A stretch of 10,885 bases of DNA from JBFKPQ01 sp041628225 (lineage in GTDB: Bacteria; Actinomycetota; Acidimicrobiia; Spongiisociales; JAENVV01), in the NCBI GenBank assembly GCA_041628225.1, contig JBFKPQ010000079.1:1-10885 (forward strand), in the 5' to 3' direction. Numbering within the stretch: position 1 is the first letter of the stretch; the number at the start of each line of letters is the position of its first letter. The position numbers and the translations under genes are program-made. Under the pieces are notes generated by a model. That model searched no databases, had not been told where the DNA came from, and saw nothing but the letters and a program-made list of their open reading frames with translations. Positions 1-6,725 of this stretch are shown piece by piece.

Positions 1-1797
1 AACGTCGACTCGTTCGATCCCGCCAACATCGTGGTCGTCGAAGAGGGCGTGGTGATCAACGACGTCGAGTTCTCCACGATCGAATCGTCCACGGTCGACG
101 TCGGCGTGGTGCTCGCCATCGACGTCAGCGGTTCGATGAACACGAACGATGCGATCGGCGCTGCCAAGGCAGCTGCCACCCAATTCGTCAATCAGAAGCG
201 TGAGCAGGACAACATCGCGCTGGTGACGTTCGGGAACGAAGTCGAGCTCCTCGTGCCGTTCACGAAGAACGCCCGTGCGGTGACGACCGCCATCGAAGAC
301 ATCGAGGCCGAGGGTGATACCGCCCTCTTCGATGCAGTGGTTTCGTCGGTTGACCTCTACGCACGCAACGACCTGCAGCCGCACATCATCATCCTGACGG
401 ACGGAGCGGACGAAGGCAGCGCTGCGACATTGGACGACGCCACAGCGGCGGTGACCGCCGGCCAGGTGCGCGTGTTCGCGGTGGGACTGGAGACGACGGC
501 GTTCGATCCGGCTGCTCTGCAGGCGATCGCGGATGCGAGTCCGGGCGGTCGCTATCTCGTCACCACGGATCCCGAACAGCTCGATCAGCTCTACAACGAG
601 ATCCGACGGGAACTCAACAACAAGATCGTCCTCCAGTTCAATGCGTTGCAGTCGCAGGCGGCGCCCACCAGTTTCCGAGTTGAGTACGAGAATCTTCGGG
701 CCGCCCAGACGGTCGACGTGCCCGGATACGTCGATCGGACGCCCGACGCGACGACGGTCGGAGCGACGACGTCCCTGGCCCAGGCGACGCCCTACGTCGC
801 CGAGTCGCGCACCCCTGCTTCGCTCGGGACGCTGGTACTCGTCGGGAGCGTGATGGTGGGTGCTGCGGTGCTGGCCGTTGCGCTGGTGCTCTTCGGTCCA
901 CGCGGCGATGAGCAACAGGAGCAGCTGCGCAACCGGATGCGCCAGTTCGAACGTGGCGTGAGTCCCGACCAGGCGGACCGGTCGCTGTTGTCGCGCATCC
1001 CGGTTTTGCGGAGGCTCTCGGCACAAGCCGAGGAGGTGGCGCAACGCCGAGGGATCTTCAACTCGATCAACTCGGTCCTGGAACAGGCAAATGTCCCACT
1101 TCGTCCCGGTGAGGCGATCGCCCTGGCCCTGGTGGTGGCACTTGTGGCGGGCGCGGTCGTCGGAGCGGTGACGAGGAACCTGATCGGTGGCGCCTTCGTG
1201 GCCATCGCAGCGGTCTTCGCCGTCTTTGCTCTGATGAACGTCGTCGGTGGTCGAGAGAAGCGCCGCTTCGAGGACCAGTTGCCCGACACGCTCACCCTGC
1301 TGAGCACCTCCCTCCGTGCTGGTTACTCGCTTCTTCAGGCCGTCGAGGCGGTCGCTGCCGAGGCGCCGGAGCCGACCGCTCGAGAGTTCGGCCGTGCCAT
1401 CGCCGAGATCCGGTTGGGTCGTCAGGTGGTCGACGCGCTGCAGGGCGTCGCCGATCGGACGACGTCCAACGACTTCCAGTGGACCGTGATGGCGATCGAG
1501 ATTCAGCGAGAAGTCGGTGGCAATCTCTCCGAGGTGTTGCAGACCGTGGCGGACACGATGCTCCAGCGGAACCGCCTTCGTCGCGAGGTCCGAGCACTGA
1601 CCGCCGAGGGCCGCATCTCGGGATTCGTGCTGGGAGCGATGCCGTTCATGCTGTTCTTGTTCCTGTTCAGCACCAATCGGGACTACCTCGAGCCGCTGTT
1701 CACCCGTACGCCCGGCATTCTCGCCATGATCATCGGCATCATCCTCATCGGAATCGGGGCATTCTGGATGAAGAAGATCGTAGACATCGAGCTATGA
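1..1797 (+). CDS. tadB: VWA domain-TadB fusion, Tad pilus inner-membrane platform protein (5' partial)
   Basis: The frame is open from base 1, so the true start lies upstream; at least 598 codons are visible. Residues below count from the GTG at 31. A von Willebrand A domain spans about 25-195 with a full metal-binding (MIDAS) set: D31-x-S33-x-S35, T97 in GDTALFD and D124 in LTDGAD. A linker leads to a membrane helix at about 266-289. A charged stretch and two helices (about 362-405) follow, then a T2SSF (GspF/TadB) domain at about 413-530 and two C-terminal helices (about 532-549, 562-580). TadB-type proteins form the inner-membrane platform with TadC and couple the TadA ATPase to Flp pilus assembly. 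The VWA part should face outside and may bind a protein or a surface. The gene overlaps tadC by 4 bases (ATGA). The T2SSF and VWA assignments are firm; the role of the fusion is inference. Confidence 0.9.
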   Translation, partial: NVDSFDPANIVVVEEGVVINDVEFSTIESSTVDVGVVLAIDVSGSMNTNDAIGAAKAAATQFVNQKREQDNIALVTFGNEVELLVPFTKNARAVTTAIEDIEAEGDTALFDAVVSSVDLYARNDLQPHIIILTDGADEGSAATLDDATAAVTAGQVRVFAVGLETTAFDPAALQAIADASPGGRYLVTTDPEQLDQLYNEIRRELNNKIVLQFNALQSQAAPTSFRVEYENLRAAQTVDVPGYVDRTPDATTVGATTSLAQATPYVAESRTPASLGTLVLVGSVMVGAAVLAVALVLFGPRGDEQQEQLRNRMRQFERGVSPDQADRSLLSRIPVLRRLSAQAEEVAQRRGIFNSINSVLEQANVPLRPGEAIALALVVALVAGAVVGAVTRNLIGGAFVAIAAVFAVFALMNVVGGREKRRFEDQLPDTLTLLSTSLRAGYSLLQAVEAVAAEAPEPTAREFGRAIAEIRLGRQVVDALQGVADRTTSNDFQWTVMAIEIQREVGGNLSEVLQTVADTMLQRNRLRREVRALTAEGRISGFVLGAMPFMLFLFLFSTNRDYLEPLFTRTPGILAMIIGIILIGIGAFWMKKIVDIEL

Positions 1798-2711
1798 CCG
1801 CCGAAACCGCTTCCGCCTTCGTGTTCGTCGCCATGGCGGCCTTCTTCGGTTGGATCGGCTTCGGGCTGGTGCGCGCCAGGGCCGCGGCCAGCAGCCGCCT
1901 GGCGGTGTACGGGCGAGAAGCCCTCCGCGAAGAAGTGCTCAAGAAATCCGTATCCGAGCGGGCGGTGGCACCGGTCATCATCGGGCTCGGCCGCTTCCTG
2001 AACCGCTTCACCCCGGCGGGTTGGCTCAAGAACACGAACAGGAAGCTGGTGTTTGCCGGCCTCCAGACACGATTCGACGCCAACTCGTGGGCCGTCATCA
2101 AACTCGTCACGGTGGTCATCGCGGCGGTCCTCTATTTCTTGATCGTCACGAATGTCGCGTTGACGACCTCACAGACGCTCATGGCCTTCATTCTGTTTGC
2201 CATCCTCGGATGGTTCGGCCCGACCGCGATTCTCCAGCGCCGGGTCGACGACCGCAAGGCCGAGATGCAGCGAGACCTCCCCGACGTGCTGGACCTCCTG
2301 GTGATCTCCGTCGAGGCGGGCCTCGGCTTCGACTCCGCGTTGGCGCGTGTGGTTGACACGGTCCCTGGTCCTCTTGCCGAGGAGTTCTTCCGGATGCTCC
2401 AGGAGACGCGCGTGGGCGTCAGCCGCCGCGAAGCGATGCGTCACCTCATGGATCGGACCGACCTCGACGAACTCCGCTCGTTTCTGCTGGCCATGATGCA
2501 GGCTGAAGCATTCGGCGTGACGATCTCTCGAGTGCTGAGAGTGCAGGCCGACGAAATGCGGATCAAGCGCCGGCAACGAGCACAGGAGCGGGCATTTGGC
2601 GCCCCGGTGAAGATGGTGTTCCCGCTCGTCTTCTGCATCTTCCCGGCCCTGTTCATCGTGCTCCTCGGCCCGGCCTTCATCAACATCTACGAGAACTTCC
2701 TGAATCGGTGA
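1794..2711 (+). CDS. tadC: TadC-like type II secretion F-domain protein
   Basis: The product has 305 residues. The ATG at 1794 sits inside the stop of the VWA-TadB gene (ATGA), which suggests translational coupling. The frame stays open further upstream, but an earlier start would overlap tadB extensively and lose the N-terminal membrane helix typical of TadC. Helices lie at about 7-26, 100-120, 126-147 and 274-297. The T2SSF domain is at about 155-285, with the family pattern DLPDVLDLLVISVEAGLGFDSAL at its front, a GVSRREAM turn and the downstream FGAP segment. TadC partners TadB in the inner-membrane platform of the Flp pilus. The order tadB-tadC is the usual one. The stop overlaps the start of the next gene (GTGA), so the membrane protein after it is probably made from the same mRNA. 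Confidence 0.9.
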   Translation: MTAETASAFVFVAMAAFFGWIGFGLVRARAAASSRLAVYGREALREEVLKKSVSERAVAPVIIGLGRFLNRFTPAGWLKNTNRKLVFAGLQTRFDANSWAVIKLVTVVIAAVLYFLIVTNVALTTSQTLMAFILFAILGWFGPTAILQRRVDDRKAEMQRDLPDVLDLLVISVEAGLGFDSALARVVDTVPGPLAEEFFRMLQETRVGVSRREAMRHLMDRTDLDELRSFLLAMMQAEAFGVTISRVLRVQADEMRIKRRQRAQERAFGAPVKMVFPLVFCIFPALFIVLLGPAFINIYENFLNR

Positions 2712-4033
2712 CCCGGACGCGCACCGGTCTCACGCCGGCGTGGCTGGCGTTGCCCTGGGTCGCGATCGTTCTTGCCGCCCGCCAGCCGATCCGGGACAAC
2801 AGTTTCCTCTGGCATGTCGAGGCGGGCCTCCTGCAGACGCGATCCGGCTCCATCCTGCGCACCGACCCATTCTCCGCGGCGTATGTCGGAACGCCATGGC
2901 GGACGCAATCCTGGCTGGCTGAACTCGCCTATGCGCAGCTCGAACGAACCTTCGCCGACCTCGGCTGGGTGACGGCCTATCTCGTGGTCGTCGGGGCGCT
3001 GACGTTCGGCCTGGTGGCGATTGCCCAGTTCCTCGAGTCGAGATCTTGGCTTGCCGTGGCGGTCACGCAACTCGGCCTGGTGTGGCTGGCGAGTCCGCTG
3101 TTTGCTCCACGGCCCGTGTTCGTCTCTTTCGTCCTGCTCGCAGCCGTCGTGTTGGTGGTCAGGGTTCCCAGGCTTTGGTGGCTGGGTCCCGTCATGATGT
3201 GGGTGTGGGCGGCGTCGCATGGATCGTTCGCGCTCGGGATCGGGGTGCTGGTCCTCGAGGCGACGCGGCGGAGGTCTATGCGGCTCTTCCGGGTGGCGTT
3301 GGTGTCGGCCGGTGCGGCTTCGCTGACCGCGCATGGATGGCACGTGTGGGCGTTGCTGCTCGACTTCGCACGATCGAGAGACTCGCTGGCTCTCATCACC
3401 GAGTGGGCACCTCCGGACCTTCTTTCACCGGCCCGCATCCCGTACGTGGCGATCATGGCCGTCCTCTTTGTCGGCGCCACGAACGGCCGCTTGCTCACTC
3501 GCGACCTGTGGGTGGTCGTTCCGTTCCTGGTATTCGGCTTGACCAGTTCGCGCGCACTGTATCCGGCGGCCATTGTCCTGTCGCCGTACGTCGCGCAGAG
3601 CCTCGGGTTCGGTGTCGAGCAACACATCGGCGAACGGAAGACCCCCGTAGCAGCCCTGGTCGCGGTCCTCCTGATTCCGCTCGTGATCCCGGTCACCGAT
3701 GCCGGCCGGCTCGACACGGCTCGTTTCCCGGTCGATGCCGCAACCCATATCGATACGGGTCCGGTGTTCCACGACGATGTGGCCGGCGGCTATCTGATCT
3801 ACACGGGTCGCCGTCAGGTGTTCATCGATGATCGTGCCGAGCTCTATTCACCGAACTACATGCGAGGGATGATCTCGGCTCGCGCCGGTCATCCGTCGTG
3901 GCGCGAGACGTTCGGTGCGGCCGGCATCGAGCAGGCGCTCCTGCGAGCGGACGACGGCCTGGTTGCGGTCTTGGTGGATGACGGGTGGGAAACGCAGTAC
4001 GAGGACGAAGACTTCGTCGTACTTCACCGTTAA
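2708..4033 (+). CDS. GT-C-like polytopic membrane protein, putative glycosyltransferase
   Basis: The product has 441 residues, from a GTG that overlaps the tadC stop by 4 bases. About nine to eleven hydrophobic segments fill residues 11-330, followed by a soluble tail of about 110 residues. The layout matches a bacterial GT-C-like family. Near the N terminus there is DNSFLWH (30-36), then DPFS (53-56) and GTPWRTQSWLAEL (61-73). A membrane-edge HGSF (171-174) and an EW pair (232-233) follow. The tail has GGYLIYTGRRQVFIDDRAELY (about 360-380) and a late GWETQYEDEDFVVL. These proteins are usually annotated as GT39-like or as hypothetical membrane proteins; I know of no proven substrate. Position in the tad operon makes glycosylation of pilin or another exported protein a reasonable guess. 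It ends 4 bases before a strong hairpin. Membrane nature is sure, family likely, enzymatic role unproven. Confidence 0.75.
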   Translation: MTRTRTGLTPAWLALPWVAIVLAARQPIRDNSFLWHVEAGLLQTRSGSILRTDPFSAAYVGTPWRTQSWLAELAYAQLERTFADLGWVTAYLVVVGALTFGLVAIAQFLESRSWLAVAVTQLGLVWLASPLFAPRPVFVSFVLLAAVVLVVRVPRLWWLGPVMMWVWAASHGSFALGIGVLVLEATRRRSMRLFRVALVSAGAASLTAHGWHVWALLLDFARSRDSLALITEWAPPDLLSPARIPYVAIMAVLFVGATNGRLLTRDLWVVVPFLVFGLTSSRALYPAAIVLSPYVAQSLGFGVEQHIGERKTPVAALVAVLLIPLVIPVTDAGRLDTARFPVDAATHIDTGPVFHDDVAGGYLIYTGRRQVFIDDRAELYSPNYMRGMISARAGHPSWRETFGAAGIEQALLRADDGLVAVLVDDGWETQYEDEDFVVLHR

Positions 4034-4037
4034 CGGA

Positions 4038-4069
4038 AGAGGCCGGGGAGGATGACCTCCCCGGCCTCT
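4038..4069. terminator. Strong hairpin, probable bidirectional terminator
   Basis: A perfect 14-bp inverted repeat (AGAGGCCGGGGAGG with its complement) closes a 4-base loop, ATGA. It starts 4 bases after the stop of the + strand membrane gene and lies 19 bases beyond the stop of the - strand pilin gene. On the + strand it is followed by GTTTCC, on the - strand by TTCCGTT, so both T tracts are short. Its place between convergent genes and its GC-rich stem fit a shared intrinsic terminator. Confidence 0.85.
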
Positions 4070-4088
4070 GTTTCCGATGCTTACCTGG

Positions 4089-4250
4089 TCAGCTGTTGGC
4101 TATGCCTGAGGCGATTTCGGAGAACATCTCCGAGGTCTCGGTGCCTACCAGCGTCGTGGCGAGAATGGCCACGATGGCAATCAACACCACCAGCAGTGCG
4201 TACTCGACCATGGTCGCGCCGCGCTCGTCTGCCCACAGGGTCGTTTTCAT
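4089..4250 (-). CDS. flp: Flp/Fap-type class IVb prepilin, second copy
   Basis: A 53-residue product from the ATG at 4250, which has GGAAG 5 bases upstream. The leader MKTTLWADERG ends in Gly; predicted cleavage by a TadV/CpaA-type peptidase gives a 42-residue mature pilin beginning ATMVEYALLV. Glu at +5 and Tyr at +6 are the Flp hallmark, followed by a hydrophobic helix and a short polar tail (SEMFSEIASGIANS). The ATG at 4277 is a real alternative: it lacks a clear Shine-Dalgarno site but lies 5 bases after the upstream pilin stop and gives a 20-residue leader, the same length as in the neighbouring copy. Flp subunits polymerise into thin adhesive pili through the Tad machinery. This copy probably arose by duplication of its neighbour: 30 of 42 mature residues are identical. 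Confidence 0.87.
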   Translation of the reverse strand: MKTTLWADERGATMVEYALLVVLIAIVAILATTLVGTETSEMFSEIASGIANS

Positions 4251-4282
4251 GCCAACTTCCATCTCGCCGTCAGACATTTCGA

Positions 4283-4471
4283 TCAGGCGCTGTCGAGCTC
4301 GGAACCGATCTCGGAGAAGACCTCCGACACCTCGGTACCAGCCAACGTCACGGCGATGATGGCCACGATGGCGATCAGCACCACGAGCAAAGCGTATTCC
4401 ACCATGCTCGCACCCAACTCGTCCTTCAGCGCGGCCCACCGGATCGTCAGCCATGCCTGAATGTTGCTCAT
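4283..4471 (-). CDS. flp: Flp/Fap-type class IVb prepilin, first copy
   Basis: A 62-residue product from the ATG at 4471, which has a strong Shine-Dalgarno site (AGGGAGGGG, 7 bases away). The frame is open further upstream, but only this start has that site and a normal leader length. The 20-residue leader ends in KDELG; predicted cleavage gives a 42-residue mature pilin starting ASMVEYALLVV, with Glu+5 and Tyr+6. One hydrophobic helix follows, then the polar tail SEVFSEIGSELDSA. It lies 32 bases upstream of the second pilin gene (to the ATG at 4250), so the two are almost certainly cotranscribed. It is 105 bases downstream of the response-regulator gene. Its excellent ribosome-binding site suggests high expression, as expected for a structural subunit. 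Confidence 0.9.
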   Translation of the reverse strand: MSNIQAWLTIRWAALKDELGASMVEYALLVVLIAIVAIIAVTLAGTEVSEVFSEIGSELDSA

Positions 4472-4478
4472 ACGTCTA

Positions 4479-4487
4479 CCCCTCCCT
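4479..4487 (-). promoter_or_regulatory. Strong Shine-Dalgarno site of the first pilin gene
   Basis: Read on the - strand this is AGGGAGGGG, 7 bases before the ATG at 4471. It is the best ribosome-binding site I see in the window and it decides the start of the first pilin gene, whose frame stays open upstream. Confidence 0.8.
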
Positions 4488-4508
4488 TGGAGTACGGTTA
4501 CGAGCAAC

Positions 4509-4514
4509 AAGGTA
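4509..4514 (-). promoter_or_regulatory. Possible -10 element of the pilin genes
   Basis: On the - strand TACCTT fits the loose actinobacterial TANNNT pattern and is preceded by TGG, like an extended -10. It would give a leader of about 30 bases before the ATG at 4471. I find no convincing -35. An imperfect inverted repeat, ACCAC-N5-GTGGT (4514-4528), touches it on the upstream side. This is weak evidence, offered as the best promoter candidate in the 105-base gap (4472-4576), which holds no gene. Confidence 0.3.
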
Positions 4515-4554
4515 CCACCGGGAGTGGTGTTCGCCCATAGGTCGCTCGCACTAT

Positions 4555-4566
4555 TTGTGCGCACAA
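4555..4566. promoter_or_regulatory. 12-bp perfect palindrome, candidate operator upstream of the pilins
   Basis: TTGTGCGCACAA is a perfect 12-bp palindrome; allowing one mismatched pair it extends to 16 bp. It lies 11 bases after the response-regulator stop, 84 bases upstream of the first pilin ATG and about 40 bases upstream of the candidate -10. NarL-type regulators bind inverted repeats, so this could be the site of the adjacent regulator. It has no loop and no T tract, so it is not a terminator. The function is inference. Confidence 0.35.
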
Positions 4567-4576
4567 GTGACCGCGG

Positions 4577-5206
4577 TCAGTGGTCGACGACGCCAAGGCG
4601 GATCGCCTCGAGTGCAGCTTGCGCTCGGTCGTTGACGGCCAGCTTGTCGTAGATGGCCGCCAAGTGGTTCTTGACCGTCTTCTCGCTGATGAAGAGCTCC
4701 TCGGCGAGTTCGGGCGTGGAGGTGATTCCCGCGGCCAGATGGCTGAGCAGCTCGCGTTCCCGGGCGGTCAACAGCTCGGCTCGCGGGTCCAGGGTTGGCT
4801 CCTGGTGCCGATCGAGAATCTCACGCAGGGTGGTTATATCGTCGAGTCTTTCGCCCTTCGCCACCGCCCGTATTGCAGCTGCCAGGTCGGTCAGCGGCGT
4901 CGATTTCGCCAGGAAGGCGGCGGCGCCCCGCTCGAGGGCTGCGCTGCGCTCTTGCTCGGTGGCGTGCATGGTCACGACGACACAGGGCGGTAGGTCGGGA
5001 TGCTCCAGCACCACGGATCCCGAAGTTCCTGGCATTTCGAGATCGAGCACGATGACGTCGACATCGCCGTCGTCGGCGAGTCGCTCGAGCAACTGTGCGC
5101 CGTCCCCGGCCGTGAAGGCCAACTCGAGGTCGGGGACCGCCGCGATGCCCATACCGAGCGACTCGGCGAAGAGCTGATGATCATCGGTGATGGCGACTCG
5201 GATCAT
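4577..5206 (-). CDS. NarL/LuxR-family two-component response regulator
   Basis: A 209-residue product from the ATG at 5206, which overlaps the kinase stop as ATGA; a GTG at 5215 would add three residues, but MIRVAITDDH is the normal family beginning. The receiver domain (about 1-118) has the acidic pair D8/D9, phospho-acceptor D55 in VIVLDLEMPG, T79 and K101, all in their usual places. A linker of about 25 residues leads to a LuxR-type helix-turn-helix (about 144-205) with TARERELL, then ELAEELFISEKTVKNHLAAIYDKL. It is a cytoplasmic transcription factor activated by the kinase encoded just upstream. The first genes downstream on the same strand are the two Flp pilins, which makes them the obvious candidate targets; its own promoter is another. 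No residue needed for function is missing. Confidence 0.93.
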   Translation of the reverse strand: MIRVAITDDHQLFAESLGMGIAAVPDLELAFTAGDGAQLLERLADDGDVDVIVLDLEMPGTSGSVVLEHPDLPPCVVVTMHATEQERSAALERGAAAFLAKSTPLTDLAAAIRAVAKGERLDDITTLREILDRHQEPTLDPRAELLTARERELLSHLAAGITSTPELAEELFISEKTVKNHLAAIYDKLAVNDRAQAALEAIRLGVVDH

Positions 5207-6708
5207 GCGGGCCACTCTACGACGATCGTGGTCGAACGTCCCGGGGCCGAGTCAACCGCTACCGAGGCACCGATTCTGGCGGCACGTTCACGGATCCCCA
5301 GTAGTCCAAAGTGTCCGTCGGCGACGGCTGCGGGATCGAACCCACGTCCGTCGTCGGCGATCGAGATCCTTCCTGACTCGTCCGAGGCGTGTCCACTGAC
5401 GGCGACCGTCCGAGAACCCGAATGCCGGCCCGCGTTACGGATCGCTTCCACCACGATGGGGTTCAGCTCACGGAGGAGACCGAGATCCGAGGGCACGGGG
5501 TCTACCGTGAACGACAGCTCGAGTCGGGTCTGCAGCGCGGCGTCTTCGGCTGCCTCACGCATACTGGGCAACTCGATCTGGCGCAGCTCTCCGACGGTAC
5601 CGCGGACATCGGATACCAGGTCGGTGACCTTGTTGCGCAACGCGGCGATCTGGGCACGGCGGTCGCGGGGGCTGTTGAGCATCTCCACGTCGAGTGCCAG
5701 GCCGAGTGAGGCAAGTCCGGGACCCAATCCATCGTGGAGTTCGCGAGCCACGCGCAACCGCTCGTCGTGGATGGCGTTGCGGGCGATACGGCTGATGAGC
5801 TCACGGTTGGAGAAGCCTACGGCGGTTGGCTGCAGAAGCGAACGGACGGCGTCTATCTGGCGGGCGGAGAGCGACACCGCAGTCTGGAGCTCGGCCCATC
5901 CGAGCTCGTGGTCTCCGAGTGCGATGGGTACGGTGGTCGTCTGGCCGATGTCGGCGGATCCTCCGGATGCCGCGACCTCGACCGCGCCTTCGCCGGTCCG
6001 CATCCACACCGTGGCCCGATCGAATGGGACGGCCTCCCGGATGCTCTGGAGCGCGGCGGCCCCGATGTCTTCGGGGCTCACGTCGGTCGCCTCGGTGATA
6101 TCGGAGAGGCGCGTCAGCAGGCGGTTGGCGTTCTCGAGGGCTTCGAGCCGAGCGCCGGTCTCCGCCGACATCCGCGTCAGCAGGTCGACCCGCTCCATCG
6201 CATCCAGCAGCAGTCGCCGTGCCAACGCGAACGTCACCGCCGCCAGCAGCGCCAACCCCAACCAGCTGAGCAATCCGATCAGGTCGCGATCCGTTTGCGG
6301 CAATTCCGCGAGCGCGAACAGGCCCGCCACGAGTGCTCCGGTCGCCACGCCGAGGCGAATGCCGGCCAGGATCGACGCCAGGATGATGGGGGTCAGCGTC
6401 AACAGCAGATAGGGCGACTGCAACGTACCGGTGACGAGGACCGCTCCGGCGGACAGTGTCGCGGCCGCCAGGGCCGCCAGCTCTCGGATGATAGGGAGCC
6501 GAAGCCGGGCGCGGGGCGTGATCTGCATGCCGACGACGTAGATCCCGGCCAACAGCGCTGCGCCGTAAGTCTGACGGGTGGCTCCGAAAGAAACGACGCT
6601 TCCGGCGACACCGATGACGTAGAAGATCCAATTGAGGCCGGAGATCGCGCCGATGAGGCGCGACAACCACTCTTCGGAGAACTCGGACGTCTGATTAAAT
6701 GCTTGCAT
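5203..6708 (-). CDS. Membrane sensor histidine kinase, HisKA_3 (NarX/DesK-like) family with GAF-like domain
   Basis: A 501-residue product. About six hydrophobic segments occupy residues 25-164 with very short loops, so sensing is likely within the membrane rather than by a large outer domain. A helical linker (166-200) and a GAF-like region (about 200-300) follow. Then comes the HisKA_3 dimerisation domain, with ERLRVARELHDGLGPGLASLG and phospho-acceptor H325. The HATPase domain has its N box in EAIRNAGRHS (N425), DDGRGF (452-457) and GLLGIRERA (468-476). It should phosphorylate the regulator encoded next, whose start overlaps its stop. The ATG at 6708 is the first in frame; there is no evident Shine-Dalgarno site, and TACTTT lies 11 bases upstream on the same strand, so a nearly leaderless mRNA is possible. 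TTG codons shortly downstream are alternatives. The signal sensed is unknown. Confidence 0.93.
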   Translation of the reverse strand: MQAFNQTSEFSEEWLSRLIGAISGLNWIFYVIGVAGSVVSFGATRQTYGAALLAGIYVVGMQITPRARLRLPIIRELAALAAATLSAGAVLVTGTLQSPYLLLTLTPIILASILAGIRLGVATGALVAGLFALAELPQTDRDLIGLLSWLGLALLAAVTFALARRLLLDAMERVDLLTRMSAETGARLEALENANRLLTRLSDITEATDVSPEDIGAAALQSIREAVPFDRATVWMRTGEGAVEVAASGGSADIGQTTTVPIALGDHELGWAELQTAVSLSARQIDAVRSLLQPTAVGFSNRELISRIARNAIHDERLRVARELHDGLGPGLASLGLALDVEMLNSPRDRRAQIAALRNKVTDLVSDVRGTVGELRQIELPSMREAAEDAALQTRLELSFTVDPVPSDLGLLRELNPIVVEAIRNAGRHSGSRTVAVSGHASDESGRISIADDGRGFDPAAVADGHFGLLGIRERAARIGASVAVDSAPGRSTTIVVEWPA

Positions 6709-6725
6709 GCGCGACGTTCAAAGTA
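6695..6725. promoter_or_regulatory. Divergent start region between the sensor kinase gene and coaE
   Basis: The two ATG codons overlap in the palindrome CATG (6706-6709): coaE starts at 6707 on the + strand, the kinase at 6708 on the - strand. Neither has a recognisable Shine-Dalgarno site. On the + strand TTAAAT (6695-6700) ends 6 bases before the coaE ATG, where a -10 would start transcription at the ATG itself. On the - strand TACTTT (6720-6725) ends 11 bases before the kinase ATG. So each promoter would sit inside the start of the opposite gene. TTAAAT matches the classic -10 only partly (4 of 6) and I see no -35, so this is a candidate only. Confidence 0.4.

Noticed and set aside
2687..3343. 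- strand open frame opposite the tadC-linked membrane gene
   Set aside because: It is rich in Arg, Pro and His without motifs; the + strand frame is coupled to tadC and matches a family.
4262..4264. ATG at 4264-4262 region as a start of the second pilin gene
   Set aside because: It gives a leader with no supporting ribosome-binding site; the ATG at 4250 with GGAAG, or the ATG at 4277 close to the upstream stop, are better supported.
4555..4566. The TTGTGCGCACAA palindrome as a terminator for the regulator gene
   Set aside because: It has 6-bp arms with no loop and no T run, so a DNA-binding site is the better reading.
5000..6412. Long + strand open frame opposite the kinase and regulator genes
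   Set aside because: It encodes a Ser/Arg/Ala-rich low-complexity product with no domain. It is the expected shadow of high-GC coding DNA, and the - strand reading has full kinase and regulator motifs.
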